This document shows positions 7,240-14,943 of a DNA stretch of 45,671 nucleotides, piece after piece; position 1 is the stretch's first letter; every line of letters starts with the position of its first letter. The DNA is from a virus. Location: positions 1 through 45,671 of IMG/VR virus record IMGVR_UViG_3300005294_000050, one strand, 5' to 3'. The position numbers and the translations under genes are program-made. The notes under the pieces were generated by a model, which saw only the letters and a program-made list of their open reading frames with translations, had not been told where the DNA came from and did not search any database.

Positions 7240-8667
7240 TTATGAAATGGATGGTGGGTCTTCCCACAGACCGGCGACGGCGACCATGGAGCGTGGCCTG
7301 CCGGGCTTGACCAGCACGGGGTGGATGAGCCGGGAGAGCATGTCGCGGCGCACGGCGACGGGGAGTATGTCCCAGTTGGCCAGCAGGTCCGGGACGATCG
7401 CGGCTGGTGGCTTGGCTTCGGAGACGGCGAGGTTCCGCAACTGTGCCTCGGTGGTGGCCATCTCGGTTTTGGTTTGATCGCGGAGGCGTTCGTAGGAGTC
7501 CTGGGGGATGGTCCCGTCGACGAGTTTCAGGGTGAGGTTGTCCATGCGCGCCCCGAGCTTCACGAGCTTGCGCCGCAGCACGGCTTCCCGGTTGGTGACG
7601 GGTGTCTTCGTCGGTGGGGCTGGGAGGTCCTGGGCGGCCTGCGTGATGTCGTCGGCAATGCCACGCAGCCATTCCAGGACGGCGTCTTCCACGACGGTGG
7701 TGGCGACGTACCCGCCGGTATGGGCGCGCTTCTCGTTCGCGGCCTTGCACCGGTACTTCGCTGTCCTCCCAGAACCGAAGAGACCAGCGTTCATCGTGGA
7801 CCCGCAGGCGCAGCGGATGAGCCCGGAAAGTAGGTACTCGGACCGCTCGCTCCGCCGGCTCACGCGACGGGTCTCACGGCGCGCGAGATACTCCTCGAAT
7901 TCCTCTGTGGTGATGACGGGTTGGTGGGCGCCGGGGATGCGCTCGCCGTGGCGGGTGATGTATCCGGCGCCGAAGCCCTGGTCGAGGATGCGGCGGATGG
8001 TGCGGGCTGACCAGAGCCCGTCGCCGGACGGGCCGTAGCCGGTGACGGGCCGCGTGGGGCCTTCGTTCGCCCATTGGACGAGCGAATAGACGGATTGCCC
8101 GGAGTTGTACCTCCGGTACATTTCGGCGAGCACAGGGCCGCTCACAGGGTCTGGGGCGAAGCCATCCGCCCGGGTGTACTGGTACCCGAAGCGGGGTTTG
8201 CCGTTGGCGGGTAGTCCCTGGTTGACGCGGCGGGCGTGGGACTCTTTCCAGACGTCGCCGATCCTCTCGGATTCGAAGGCGGCGAACTCGGTGAGCATGC
8301 CCCGGGCGAGGCGTCCGGTGCTGGTCGACACGTCGAGCGGCTCGGTCGCGGACTCGATGCGCCCGCCGGCGGTCTCGACCCGGTCGGCGGCCACTGCCCA
8401 GTCGAGCCGGGACCGGGAGAGGCGGGACCATTTCCACAGCACGATGACATCAGCGGACCCGTCCTCGATCATGGCCATGACCCGGACGACGGCGGGCCGC
8501 TTCCAGGTCCGTCCGGAGATTCCCGGATCTGACTCAACTGCTACGACTTGGTACCCCTGCTGCTTCGCGTAGGCGCGCCCAGCGGTCTCCTGCAGCTCGA
8601 GGCTGATCGACTCCTCACGCGCCACGGACTGCCGCAGGTACAGCACCGCCTTCGGCTTGCCTGCCAT
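7240..8667 (-). CDS. Large serine recombinase (phage integrase)
   Basis: The product integrates and excises the prophage by serine recombination. The resolvase catalytic domain spans about residues 5-150, with the nucleophile in YLRQS (Ser14), then SISLELQ, DPGISG and W-K-W-S-R-L-S-R. A recombinase domain follows (about 165-270), then a zinc-ribbon-like segment (LIRCACGSTM ... YRCKA) and a coiled coil (about 345-410). Length is 475 residues, usual for the family. ATG 8667 is chosen because AGGGGAAG precedes it; ATG 8688 in the same frame has no ribosome site. It is convergent with the TAC-like module, with 11 bases between the stops. Confidence 0.93.
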   Translation of the reverse strand: MAGKPKAVLYLRQSVAREESISLELQETAGRAYAKQQGYQVVAVESDPGISGRTWKRPAVVRVMAMIEDGSADVIVLWKWSRLSRSRLDWAVAADRVETAGGRIESATEPLDVSTSTGRLARGMLTEFAAFESERIGDVWKESHARRVNQGLPANGKPRFGYQYTRADGFAPDPVSGPVLAEMYRRYNSGQSVYSLVQWANEGPTRPVTGYGPSGDGLWSARTIRRILDQGFGAGYITRHGERIPGAHQPVITTEEFEEYLARRETRRVSRRSERSEYLLSGLIRCACGSTMNAGLFGSGRTAKYRCKAANEKRAHTGGYVATTVVEDAVLEWLRGIADDITQAAQDLPAPPTKTPVTNREAVLRRKLVKLGARMDNLTLKLVDGTIPQDSYERLRDQTKTEMATTEAQLRNLAVSEAKPPAAIVPDLLANWDILPVAVRRDMLSRLIHPVLVKPGRPRSMVAVAGLWEDPPSIS

Positions 8668-8698
8668 AGTCTTCTTCCCCTGGTTCATTTGCTAGTGG

Positions 8699-9106
8699 TC
8701 AGTCTTGTGCGGCAGCTCGGACGTGCTGAAGATGCTGCAGGTCCTCGGGGGACAACGCGGCCAGTCGGTCGAGCACGACGTCCTCGGTCACCCACAGTTC
8801 ATCTGCCAGCTCACCCAGGCTTCGCGCCCACGGCACCTCCGTCACCAACCGCTCCCAGGCGATCAGTCGCCGCGCCGCAGCCTCCCGAACCTCTCGCTCT
8901 ACCGCTGCCGACTGGCAACCATGATGCCGACACTCCAAATGCACTAGCTCATGAGCCAACACACACCGCCGTTCCCGCTGCGACAACCCAGGATCAATCC
9001 AAATACGGCGCTCGCCGTCGGTTGCCGCCGGTATGCCTGGCGCGGGACGAGCCCAGATGACGATGACGTGAGCAAGGTGGCGCAATTCCCCCCAAGGATG
9101 AAACAT
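8699..9106 (-). CDS. ImmA/IrrE-type metallopeptidase
   Basis: The 135-residue protein has the zinc protease motif HELVH at residues 52-56 (AHELVHLECRHHG). Its N-terminus is of the M-[FY]-H-P-W-x-x-L-R type found in actinophage ImmA proteins, which is why ATG 9106 is preferred over ATG 9133. No clear ribosome site precedes either start. In ICEBs1 and related phages ImmA cleaves the XRE repressor to allow induction. The XRE repressor at 11304-11993 in the same leftward run is the likely target, though three genes separate them. The stop lies ten bases before an alternative integrase start. Confidence 0.85.
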   Translation of the reverse strand: MFHPWGELRHLAHVIVIWARPAPGIPAATDGERRIWIDPGLSQRERRCVLAHELVHLECRHHGCQSAAVEREVREAAARRLIAWERLVTEVPWARSLGELADELWVTEDVVLDRLAALSPEDLQHLQHVRAAAQD

Positions 9107-9192
9107 GATCCGAAGATATGTTCTAGATCTCATATGAAGCTACTGCTACGACCAAGGTCAGCGAACTGTCTGCGTGGCTTATTAACGTGGGC

Positions 9193-9726
9193 TTACTTGA
9201 AACTGTCCTTGGTGTAACTCCGGGTCTTGCTCTGGCGGTCTGCTGCCGCGTCGTCGCTGGCCACAACTTTCATGAGCGATCTCAGCAGCCAAATGATCCT
9301 CAGCGTTCCGTGCACGAGAAGGAGTATGCTCCACTCGAAAATCCAAGGACTTGCTGCCTGGAATTGCAGCCCTGCCAAGATGGCGGCGAAGAGGGAGAGT
9401 CCAGCTGCAGCGAAACCTGATACCGATGCAGATGTCCAATTCTTGTTGAGGCTCTCACCGGACTTAAGGCGCAGTTCGCGGAAGCGAGAACTGTTGGCGG
9501 TCAGCCCAAAAACGACGACAACGCCTGCGAAGCCGGCGACAATGGCAGCGGCGGAGGCCGCGCCCAAGTAGATGGCGATACCAGAATCGGCTGCGTCCTG
9601 CAGGGCTTGCCAGGGATTGGAAATGATGCCAAGGCAAGCCAATGCGAGATGAAGAAGCACCAGGCCGAAAGCGGACAGGGTTACGACGAGCGGACGGTCT
9701 TGAATTAGCCCGACTAGCTTGCGCAT
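9193..9726 (-). CDS. Four-helix membrane protein, possible exclusion or defence gene
   Basis: The 177-residue protein has four hydrophobic segments at about residues 12-34, 50-75, 100-122 and 126-148, with a charged loop between the second and third (SSRFRELRLKSG) and a hydrophilic C-terminus. The start has AAGGGG upstream. I do not recognise a family. Its location between integrase and repressor, expressed in the lysogen orientation, is where phages carry superinfection exclusion and antiphage genes; a role of that kind is only inference. It could act with the two genes upstream of it. Confidence 0.6.
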   Translation of the reverse strand: MRKLVGLIQDRPLVVTLSAFGLVLLHLALACLGIISNPWQALQDAADSGIAIYLGAASAAAIVAGFAGVVVVFGLTANSSRFRELRLKSGESLNKNWTSASVSGFAAAGLSLFAAILAGLQFQAASPWIFEWSILLLVHGTLRIIWLLRSLMKVVASDDAAADRQSKTRSYTKDSFK

Positions 9727-9753
9727 TTCTAACCCCTTCGAATACTTAATCGA

Positions 9754-10668
9754 TTATTGCAGATTGGACTCCCGGAACATGCGGATGGCCTCGGTCATCG
9801 CTTTAAGTACGGCCGGCGCCGTTGGCCGTTCGTCTTCTGAAGTTCCAACCAGGGCCGTTCCCGTGACCCTGTCCTTGAAGAAGTCGACAGCGTCCTTCTT
9901 GTATTCCATGCCTTCTTCATCGGTCGGGCTGAGGAGCGTCGCAGAAGCGGACCGAAACTTCACGTTCCCCATCATCGACTGAAGCTCGGCGGCAATCTGC
10001 GCCGCTGCGGCTTCGTCCGGGCGGGCATGGCCAAAGCTCAATTGGATGTCGACTGTAACGCCGCCAGCGCCGAGGTCCTGCACTTCTCGCATGGCGGTGC
10101 CAATGACACCGTCAGTGCCGGAGGCGAGGTCACTCCCTGGCTCGACTTTGAGGTGAAGCTTCGAGACACCGATGGCCGCGTGCAGGCGTGCCAGCTGGTC
10201 GTGACGGACGTATGGACGGAGTTCGAAAGTTTCGCCCTGCACGTCCATACCTGAGACCGCAGCAAGCCAATTCTCGATTGCGGACCAGGATGGTCCGGCT
10301 GTGGTGCGCAGCGCGGCGACGTAGGGGGTTCCCGAAATGGGTAGGAGGTAGGCAGGTTCGACGAGACCGGCTCCAGGCTCAGCCAGCTCCAGGGCTGTGG
10401 GGTCACTACCCTCGCGTTGCATGTCTGGCCAGTCTGCTCCATTGCGAGTCTTACCTATGTAGAAAAACTTCTCAGCAGGGGAAACTTCCTTTCGGGCCGC
10501 CCCAGCGTATTTGTGACCCAGGTACTGGTTACGAAGACGCTCGTCTTCAAGGCTGGCGACATGGTCATGCAGGGATGGCCAGAAGGTCGCGTCCATGGTG
10601 GACTCGATCTCGTCCGCGTTGGTCGTGATGGGTTCGAAAAAATAGATCTTGCGCTTGCGTCCTGCCAT
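9754..10668 (-). CDS. Hypothetical 304-residue protein of the lysogeny region
   Basis: The start is ATG 10668 (MAGRKRKIYFFEPI), preceded by AAGGGGGAACC; the open frame extends to 11076 but that part is an Arg-rich shadow of the next gene. The product is soluble, with no signal peptide, membrane segment or recognisable catalytic motif. It begins with a strand-like KIYFFEPIT. A central repeat-like pair of segments (FELRPYVRHDQLARLHAAI and VTVDIQLSFG) suggests a mixed alpha/beta fold. It sits between two membrane-protein genes in the leftward lysogeny run. I do not recognise it; an accessory or defence role fits its position only. Confidence 0.6.
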   Translation of the reverse strand: MAGRKRKIYFFEPITTNADEIESTMDATFWPSLHDHVASLEDERLRNQYLGHKYAGAARKEVSPAEKFFYIGKTRNGADWPDMQREGSDPTALELAEPGAGLVEPAYLLPISGTPYVAALRTTAGPSWSAIENWLAAVSGMDVQGETFELRPYVRHDQLARLHAAIGVSKLHLKVEPGSDLASGTDGVIGTAMREVQDLGAGGVTVDIQLSFGHARPDEAAAAQIAAELQSMMGNVKFRSASATLLSPTDEEGMEYKKDAVDFFKDRVTGTALVGTSEDERPTAPAVLKAMTEAIRMFRESNLQ

Positions 10669-10688
10669 GGTTCCCCCTTGATAGTCGT

Positions 10689-11279
10689 TTATCGTTGCTG
10701 GATTGCAGCGGTGCCGGTGTACGAGTCGTCGCCTGTGAAGCGAATGGTGCAGCTGTAGGAATTCGCGACCATGCCGCCGAAAGAGTTCTGTGATTCGACT
10801 GTCCCGGACGCGGTCCAGGACTTTCCGGACCCGGTTTCCGTTTCGTTGCTGAACTTGGCGGTGGAAGGGGCTTTGAGCTTCTCTTTCACGAGGGTTTGGC
10901 AATTGACCCTGGCATCCACTCCGTCTGGCTCCTTGTCGCCGGCGCCATTCATGAGTGCGACGCACCCACCGAGCAGAAGCACGAAAACGAGGACTACGGC
11001 CGCGGCGCAACCCATCCCCACCTTGCCGCCAGTTGACATGGGAGCCTGGGTCAAGAAGGCAGTAGCACCTTCCCAATGGTCGATCATGAAGCCGGCGTCT
11101 TTGATCTTTGCTTCGATGTCGTCCTGGTTATCCGCTGCTTCCAGGCTGCGGACTTCTTTGCCGGCATCGGTCGTGATCTGGATCTTCCGCAGCCGGACGA
11201 CGTTCTGCGCGTCTTCGCCCCCGACGAGCTTCTCCACCGCCGGCGCCACAATGGCGCGATGGTTGACCTTGCTCCCCAT
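10689..11279 (-). CDS. Membrane-anchored protein with extracellular C-terminal domain
   Basis: ATG 11279 (MGSKVNHRA) has GGGGGGG directly upstream. The 196-residue protein has a cytoplasmic N-terminal part (1-88) with strands VRLRKIQITTDAG and a helix, then one membrane segment (about 91-112, GMGCAAAVVLVFVLLLGGCVAL). The outer domain contains CQTLVKEKLKAPSTAKFS and GTVESQNSFG...SYSCTI. This outer domain resembles small secreted domains common in bacterial lipoproteins, with two Cys that could pair. The inside-out layout suits a sensor or surface factor. Its role is unknown; it neighbours the repressor gene. Confidence 0.6.
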   Translation of the reverse strand: MGSKVNHRAIVAPAVEKLVGGEDAQNVVRLRKIQITTDAGKEVRSLEAADNQDDIEAKIKDAGFMIDHWEGATAFLTQAPMSTGGKVGMGCAAAVVLVFVLLLGGCVALMNGAGDKEPDGVDARVNCQTLVKEKLKAPSTAKFSNETETGSGKSWTASGTVESQNSFGGMVANSYSCTIRFTGDDSYTGTAAIQQR

Positions 11280-11303
11280 GTTCCCCCCCAATAGTCCTGA
11301 TGT

Positions 11304-11993
11304 TTAGTCTTGCTCTGGCCCGGCCTGGGACTCTTCCCCAGCCTGACCGTGTGCTTCGTCGAACCGGTCCCGGTCCCTCTTGAAGTTCGGGTGCGCCGCC
11401 ATCTTGGAAAAGTCCGGCAGCTCGTCATCTTCCGGCTTCACGGAAAGCGCCTCATGCTCCTCGTCATCGACGAATCGCATATCTACGCTTGACGATGAAG
11501 CCCCGGACAACTGCGACTGGACATTCGCCTCAAAAAAAGAGCCCATCTTCTGTCGCGAGACAGAACCACCGCCACGCCGAGCTGCACCCGCAGGGCGCTC
11601 GCCGGATGGATTCGTTTCGGGTTGTTCCTGGTCGTCATGGTTGCTCGCTTCAAGGTCGATGAGGACCCGCAGCATCTCGATGACAGCTTTCCTGGACTTC
11701 GGCGAGAGGTTGTCTGTGCCGGGTGGGAGTTCGTCAGCGAGAGGCGGGCCCGGGACTGATTGTCCCGCTGCCGTGAACGCAACCTCATCGCTGACGCCGG
11801 CCAGCCAGGCGATAGCCCGGATGGTCTCGGTCGACGGCGTCGACTTGTACGTGCCGCCCAGGAGGGCATTCAGGGTCGCGTGGGTGACCTTGAATCCTTT
11901 TACCTGGGCTGCTTCAGCCATGCGCCGGCCGGAGAGCTGTTGCTCGTCCTTCGCCCTTTGCAGCAGCTTGCGTAGCGATGTCGTTGCGTTCAC
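11304..11993 (-). CDS. XRE-family immunity repressor (CI-like)
   Basis: The GTG start at 11993 faces the control region. The 229-residue protein has an N-terminal XRE-type DNA-binding domain at about 5-70 (LRKLLQRAKDEQQLSGRRMAEAAQ, then THATLNALLGGTY and ETIRAIAWLAGVS). A linker follows, then a region rich in Asp, Glu, Gln and Ser to the end. There is no LexA/CI protease-like Ser-Lys domain, so cleavage by ImmA rather than RecA-driven self-cleavage is the likely switch. It is divergent from the early operon, as a CI-type repressor should be, and is the first gene of the leftward lysogeny run. Confidence 0.85.
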   Translation of the reverse strand: MNATTSLRKLLQRAKDEQQLSGRRMAEAAQVKGFKVTHATLNALLGGTYKSTPSTETIRAIAWLAGVSDEVAFTAAGQSVPGPPLADELPPGTDNLSPKSRKAVIEMLRVLIDLEASNHDDQEQPETNPSGERPAGAARRGGGSVSRQKMGSFFEANVQSQLSGASSSSVDMRFVDDEEHEALSVKPEDDELPDFSKMAAHPNFKRDRDRFDEAHGQAGEESQAGPEQD

Positions 11994-12017
11994 AGTGCCA
12001 ATCTCGCTGATTCGTAA

Positions 12018-12144
12018 TCACTTGGGGAACTGGTCGCCAATAGGTGAGCGACAAGTAATTACTTCATCTTGCCAGCACTTGAGCGGAAATTCTGGATTGT
12101 CGCCTTGACAAGTAGATGCCAGATGGAATAGGTTCCACTTGTCA
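12018..12144. promoter_or_regulatory. Operator array between repressor and early genes
   Basis: The motif (C/T)GACAAGT occurs at 12049-12056 and 12106-12113, and inverted (ACTTGTCA) at 12137-12144; looser CACTTG copies are at 12019-12024 and 12076-12081. The first exact site extends into a 12-base perfect palindrome, AAGTAATTACTT (12053-12064). The last two form an 8-base perfect inverted pair enclosing the early promoter region. The layout is that of CI/Cro operators. A possible leftward repressor promoter has its -35 (TTGGCG, minus strand) at 12040-12035. Confidence 0.6.
12105..12133 (+). promoter_or_regulatory. Early rightward promoter
   Basis: A perfect -35 TTGACA lies at 12105-12110, followed after 17-18 bases by a weak -10 (around AATAGGT, 12127-12133). 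The -35 overlaps the TGACAAGT operator-like site, so repressor binding there would block the polymerase. The -10 is poor and may need help, or the true start may differ. Confidence 0.55.
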
Positions 12145-12219
12145 GATCGAAAAAAGGAAGGAATACTGATCATGCGAACCAATCGTTCACATCTCAAGCT
12201 CGTTCGAAAGGAGGCCTGG

Positions 12220-12492
12220 ATGCGCGTCAAGGATCCGGCCGCACTCCGGCGGAAGCGGGTGAACCGCAAGTACAGCCAGCGCGATCTGGCCATGCTTGTT
12301 CGGCGCTCGCAAACCACAATCCACTTGCTGGAGACCGGCGGCATGAAGACCTTGTCCGAGGACTTGGCGTTGCATATCGCGGCACGCCTGGATGTCGACT
12401 GGGAGGACTTCTTCCTGCTCGAGGAGGATGAGGTAATGCCTAAAGTGCCAAATGGAATGCATTCCAAATCCACCACCTCAATGGCGTCCTGA
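12220..12492 (+). CDS. Cro/excise-like HTH protein
   Basis: The ATG at 12220 follows AAAGGAGG by five bases, an excellent ribosome site, and its MRVKDPAALRRKR start fits related actinophage HTH proteins. The 90-residue product has an XRE helix-turn-helix (YSQRDLAMLVRRSQTTIHLLE) and ends with VMPKVPNGMHS. First in the early operon and opposite the repressor, it is the expected Cro or early switch protein. An in-frame ATG at 12172 with its own GGAAGG site would add 16 residues, so two forms are possible. Confidence 0.8.
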   Translation: MRVKDPAALRRKRVNRKYSQRDLAMLVRRSQTTIHLLETGGMKTLSEDLALHIAARLDVDWEDFFLLEEDEVMPKVPNGMHSKSTTSMAS

Positions 12493-12512
12493 TCACCCCA
12501 CCAAAAGAAAGT

Positions 12513-12540
12513 GCCCCCAGCTGCACGAACAGCTGAGGGC
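12513..12540 (+). other. Hairpin in the early leader
   Basis: GCCCCCAGCTG, loop CACGAA, CAGCTGAGGGC pairs over 11 positions with one mismatch. It lies between the Cro-like gene and the next start, without a T tract. It may be a transcript-processing or attenuation structure. Confidence 0.45.
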
Positions 12541-12573
12541 GAAGGAATCCGCTACAGGAAGTTAGGAAATCCA

Positions 12574-12720
12574 ATGTCTACGATACCGGAGACCCGGCAC
12601 CCCGTCACGGCGGGGGAGCGGCGCCCGACCCGCGAGGAATGCATCCAGGCAGCCGCCGTCGTCCTCGCAACCGCGGTCCGGGACATCATCCCGACCCAAG
12701 CCGAAGATGTCGCAGCGTGA
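12574..12720 (+). CDS. Small hypothetical early protein (48 residues)
   Basis: ATG 12574 (MSTIPETRHPV) is preceded by TTAGGAAATCC. The short product has a helix (REECIQAAAVVLATAVRDII) and no recognised motif. Its stop overlaps the GTG of the next gene (GTGA), typical of this operon. The longer open frame from 12511 runs through the leader hairpin and is unlikely. Unknown function. Confidence 0.55.
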   Translation: MSTIPETRHPVTAGERRPTREECIQAAAVVLATAVRDIIPTQAEDVAA

Positions 12721-13112
12721 ACGCCGCGGACTTCAAGACCGGCACGCGGGTGTGCTTCGACGACGACAGCAGCAAATTCGGCGTCGTCATGGACGACAAC
12801 GCCGGGCGCGCTGAATACCCGGGCTTCGTGCCCGTCCAGTGGGACAACGGCTACCGCACGATGGCGTATGCCGCTCGCCTCATCCCCATAAACTCCCGGT
12901 CGGCCACCCCCCAGGCCGGCCGGGGCCAGACCGCCGGGACGTCCGCTTCCCCCCAGGACGTCCCGGCACCTACCGCACCGCGCACCCTGCCGAACCTGAT
13001 CCGGCGAACGCTCGGCATGCAGGAGCACCGCACCCACGACCGCGCTAACGGAGCCGTGGTGATCGATCCCGAACAGAGGCATCACATCACCGTGAAAGGG
13101 GAGACCAAGTGA
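12717..13112 (+). CDS. Hypothetical early protein with SH3/KOW-like N-terminus (inferred)
   Basis: The GTG at 12717 overlaps the preceding stop. The 131-residue product has an N-terminal segment rich in short strands (FKTGTRVCF, KFGVVMDD, FVPVQWDNGYRTMAYAARLIPI) that looks like a small SH3-like barrel. A Pro/Ala-rich linker follows, then a basic segment (LPNLIRRTLGMQEHRTHDR). Such proteins are frequent among actinophage early genes, with no known role. Overlaps the next gene by four bases. Confidence 0.6.
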   Translation: MNAADFKTGTRVCFDDDSSKFGVVMDDNAGRAEYPGFVPVQWDNGYRTMAYAARLIPINSRSATPQAGRGQTAGTSASPQDVPAPTAPRTLPNLIRRTLGMQEHRTHDRANGAVVIDPEQRHHITVKGETK

Positions 13113-13369
13113 ATGAGCTGACATACATCCTCGCCAACAACGTCGCGCTGTCCGCGCTGGCCGCATGGCTTCTCACGGAGAAAGTCCTCCAGGTCCGTGC
13201 ACGCCGCAAGGAACACGCCGCCCGGGTAAAGACGATGGCCGCCGCCCAGCGCAGCGCCGACGAGCTCGGCCGACGGCTCGCGTTCGGATCGTCGATCGGC
13301 CACCTGATGGGTGTCCCGGACTGCAACGACCCCAACTGCATCATCCACAAGAAAGGCGAGACCCGATGA
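13109..13369 (+). CDS. Small membrane protein with CxxxxC motif
   Basis: The GTG at 13109 follows GGGGAG by five bases and overlaps the preceding stop (GTGA). The 86-residue product has a hydrophobic N-terminus (about 5-22, TYILANNVALSALAAWLL), a basic helix and a short C-terminal motif DCNDPNCIIH of metal-binding type. Its stop overlaps the antirepressor start. Unknown role; a similar C-terminal Cys pair recurs in small early actinophage proteins. Confidence 0.6.
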   Translation: MNELTYILANNVALSALAAWLLTEKVLQVRARRKEHAARVKTMAAAQRSADELGRRLAFGSSIGHLMGVPDCNDPNCIIHKKGETR

Positions 13370-14109
13370 CTGACCTCCAAAGATTCGAGTTCGACGAGAC
13401 GATGGTCCGCACGGTCGACGTCGACGGCCAACCATGGTTCGTCGCACGCGACATCGCCACCATCCTCGGCCACGCATCGGCCAAGGACGCAGTCCGCGGC
13501 CTTGACGACGACCAGAAGGGTAGGCACGTTGTGCCCACCCTCGGCGGGAGCCAAGAGCAGACCATCATTTCGGAATCGGGCCTGTACTCCGTCATCCTCC
13601 GCTCCCGCGTTCCCCAGGCAAAGCCATTCCGCCGCTGGGTCACAGACGAAGTCCTGCCATCCATCCGCCGCACCGGCACTTACACCACACAGCAAACCAT
13701 CCAAGCCACCGGATCCGACCTCCTCGCGCTCGCCGTACTTGAAGCGCAGCGCATGATCGAGGAGAAGGACGAGCAGCTGGCGATCGCGGCGCCGAAGGTC
13801 GCGGCGTTCGACGACCTCATGGAGGCGTCGGGCCTCTACAGCATGGAAGCGGCTGCCAAGGCGCTCGGCTACGGCCGAAATGTCTTGTTCCGCCAGATGC
13901 GCCGACTGGGAGTGCTGCAGGGCAACAATCTGCCGTATCAGAAGGTGATGCACCACTTCGAGATCAAGGTCGGCACCTACACGGACCGAGGTGGCCAAAC
14001 GCACCCGACATACACCACGTGGGTGAAGCCCTCCGGGCTGCAGTACCTTCGCAAAAGGCTCGACCGGGCACAGGCCGCCGTCGAACTGGCTGGGCTGGTG
14101 GGGCTGTGA
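13366..14109 (+). CDS. Phage antirepressor (BRO-N and KilAC domains)
   Basis: ATG 13366 overlaps the preceding stop (ATGA). In the 247-residue protein, residues about 5-100 form a BRO-N domain (VDGQPWFVARDIATILG, LGGSQEQTIISESGLYSVILRS, KPFRRWVTDEVLPSIRRTG). Residues about 125-240 form a KilAC domain (AAPKVAAFDDLMEASG, SMEAAAKALGYGRNVLFRQMRRLG, PSGLQYLRKRL). Proteins of this build counteract repressors in many temperate phages. It is probably involved in the lysis-lysogeny switch, perhaps against the 11304-11993 repressor. Full length for the family. Confidence 0.9.
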   Translation: MTDLQRFEFDETMVRTVDVDGQPWFVARDIATILGHASAKDAVRGLDDDQKGRHVVPTLGGSQEQTIISESGLYSVILRSRVPQAKPFRRWVTDEVLPSIRRTGTYTTQQTIQATGSDLLALAVLEAQRMIEEKDEQLAIAAPKVAAFDDLMEASGLYSMEAAAKALGYGRNVLFRQMRRLGVLQGNNLPYQKVMHHFEIKVGTYTDRGGQTHPTYTTWVKPSGLQYLRKRLDRAQAAVELAGLVGL

Positions 14110-14453
14110 ACGCCGTGACCGAGCGCATGCAGCGTGCACGGCAGTACCTGGAGCGAGCGGCGCGCCTCGAGGGGACGGGCCAGCCGGTGCTCTGCCAGAC
14201 GTACGTCCGGCGGGCCGGCGAACTGATCGAGGAGACCCGGACCGTGGTTGCGGCTCACCGGGGCAGTCGGTTCAAGTCGCAGCTGGCCATGGAGCGGGCC
14301 GCCGGGCTCATTGAGGTGTGGCTGGCTCCGCAGTTCGGCGCGTTCCAGGACGCCGTGGCGCGTGCTACGGAGTCCATGGAAAAGAACGCCAGACGGATCA
14401 GGGCGATGAACGAGTGGTTCGAGCGCCCCCTGCCGCTGCGAGGTCCGTCGTGA
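14106..14453 (+). CDS. Helical hypothetical protein (115 residues)
   Basis: The GTG at 14106 overlaps the antirepressor stop (GTGA). The product is nearly all predicted helix and positively charged (RMQRARQYLERAARLE, RRAGELIEETRTVVAAHRG, AVARATESMEKNARRIRAM). There is no signal or membrane segment and no known motif. It belongs to the tightly overlapping early run 12717-15164; function unknown. Confidence 0.6.
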   Translation: MNAVTERMQRARQYLERAARLEGTGQPVLCQTYVRRAGELIEETRTVVAAHRGSRFKSQLAMERAAGLIEVWLAPQFGAFQDAVARATESMEKNARRIRAMNEWFERPLPLRGPS

Positions 14454-14749
14454 GCAGCCCAGCCAGGGTGTCGCGGCAGATCATCATCCAGCCGACGGGG
14501 GAAAAGCCCCGCAAGGACCGCCCGATGGTCCATTACAAGGACCGGGGCGAGCTGAGGGAGTCGGTGGCGAAGGCCGCCCGCACCGTGTGGCCGGGAAGCG
14601 TCCGGATCGATGTGGAGATCACCGGCCACTGGTCGGCGTGTATGGGCCGGATCTTCGTGAACAACCGCGACGCGGCGTCGTTCACTCCCATCGTCCCGCG
14701 CACCGCGCCGGAGACCGAGGCATTCGAATTTGGAGGGGAAGCATCGTGA
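14450..14749 (+). CDS. Hypothetical early protein (99 residues)
   Basis: The GTG at 14450 overlaps the preceding stop. The product has a basic N-terminus and an alpha-beta segment: helix GELRESVAKAARTVW, strands VRIDVEITGHW and GRIFVNNRDAAS. No catalytic motif is recognised. The next gene starts inside its stop (GTGA). Function unknown. Confidence 0.55.
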   Translation: MSSPARVSRQIIIQPTGEKPRKDRPMVHYKDRGELRESVAKAARTVWPGSVRIDVEITGHWSACMGRIFVNNRDAASFTPIVPRTAPETEAFEFGGEAS

Positions 14750-14943
14750 GAAGACCATCACCGGCACAGGGGGCGTTCCGCCGTCGTGCTCTCGTGTGGG
14801 CGCCGCTGGCGCTCTTGGCTGCCGTCCTGTGGCTGGCCACCTACCCGCTGGCCAATGGGCTGACTGTCCTCGGCTTCGCCGGCCTGTTGTTCGCTGCGGT
14901 GGGCATTGTCGTGGATGACGGCGAGAGCAGGGCTGAGGCATGA
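14746..14943 (+). CDS. Small two-helix membrane protein
   Basis: The GTG at 14746 overlaps the preceding stop. The 65-residue product has a basic N-terminus and two hydrophobic segments (about 16-33, WAPLALLAAVLWLATY; and 38-56, LTVLGFAGLLFAAVGIVV), ending in an acidic tail. This topology is holin-like, but the early position argues against a lysis role. Function unknown. Confidence 0.6.
   Translation: MRRPSPAQGAFRRRALVWAPLALLAAVLWLATYPLANGLTVLGFAGLLFAAVGIVVDDGESRAEA

Noticed and set aside
9754-11076. A 440-codon version of the hypothetical protein ending at 9754
   Set aside because: The first 136 codons are an Arg-rich antisense-frame shadow of the 10689-11279 gene; AAGGGGGAACC and ATG at 10668 mark the real start.
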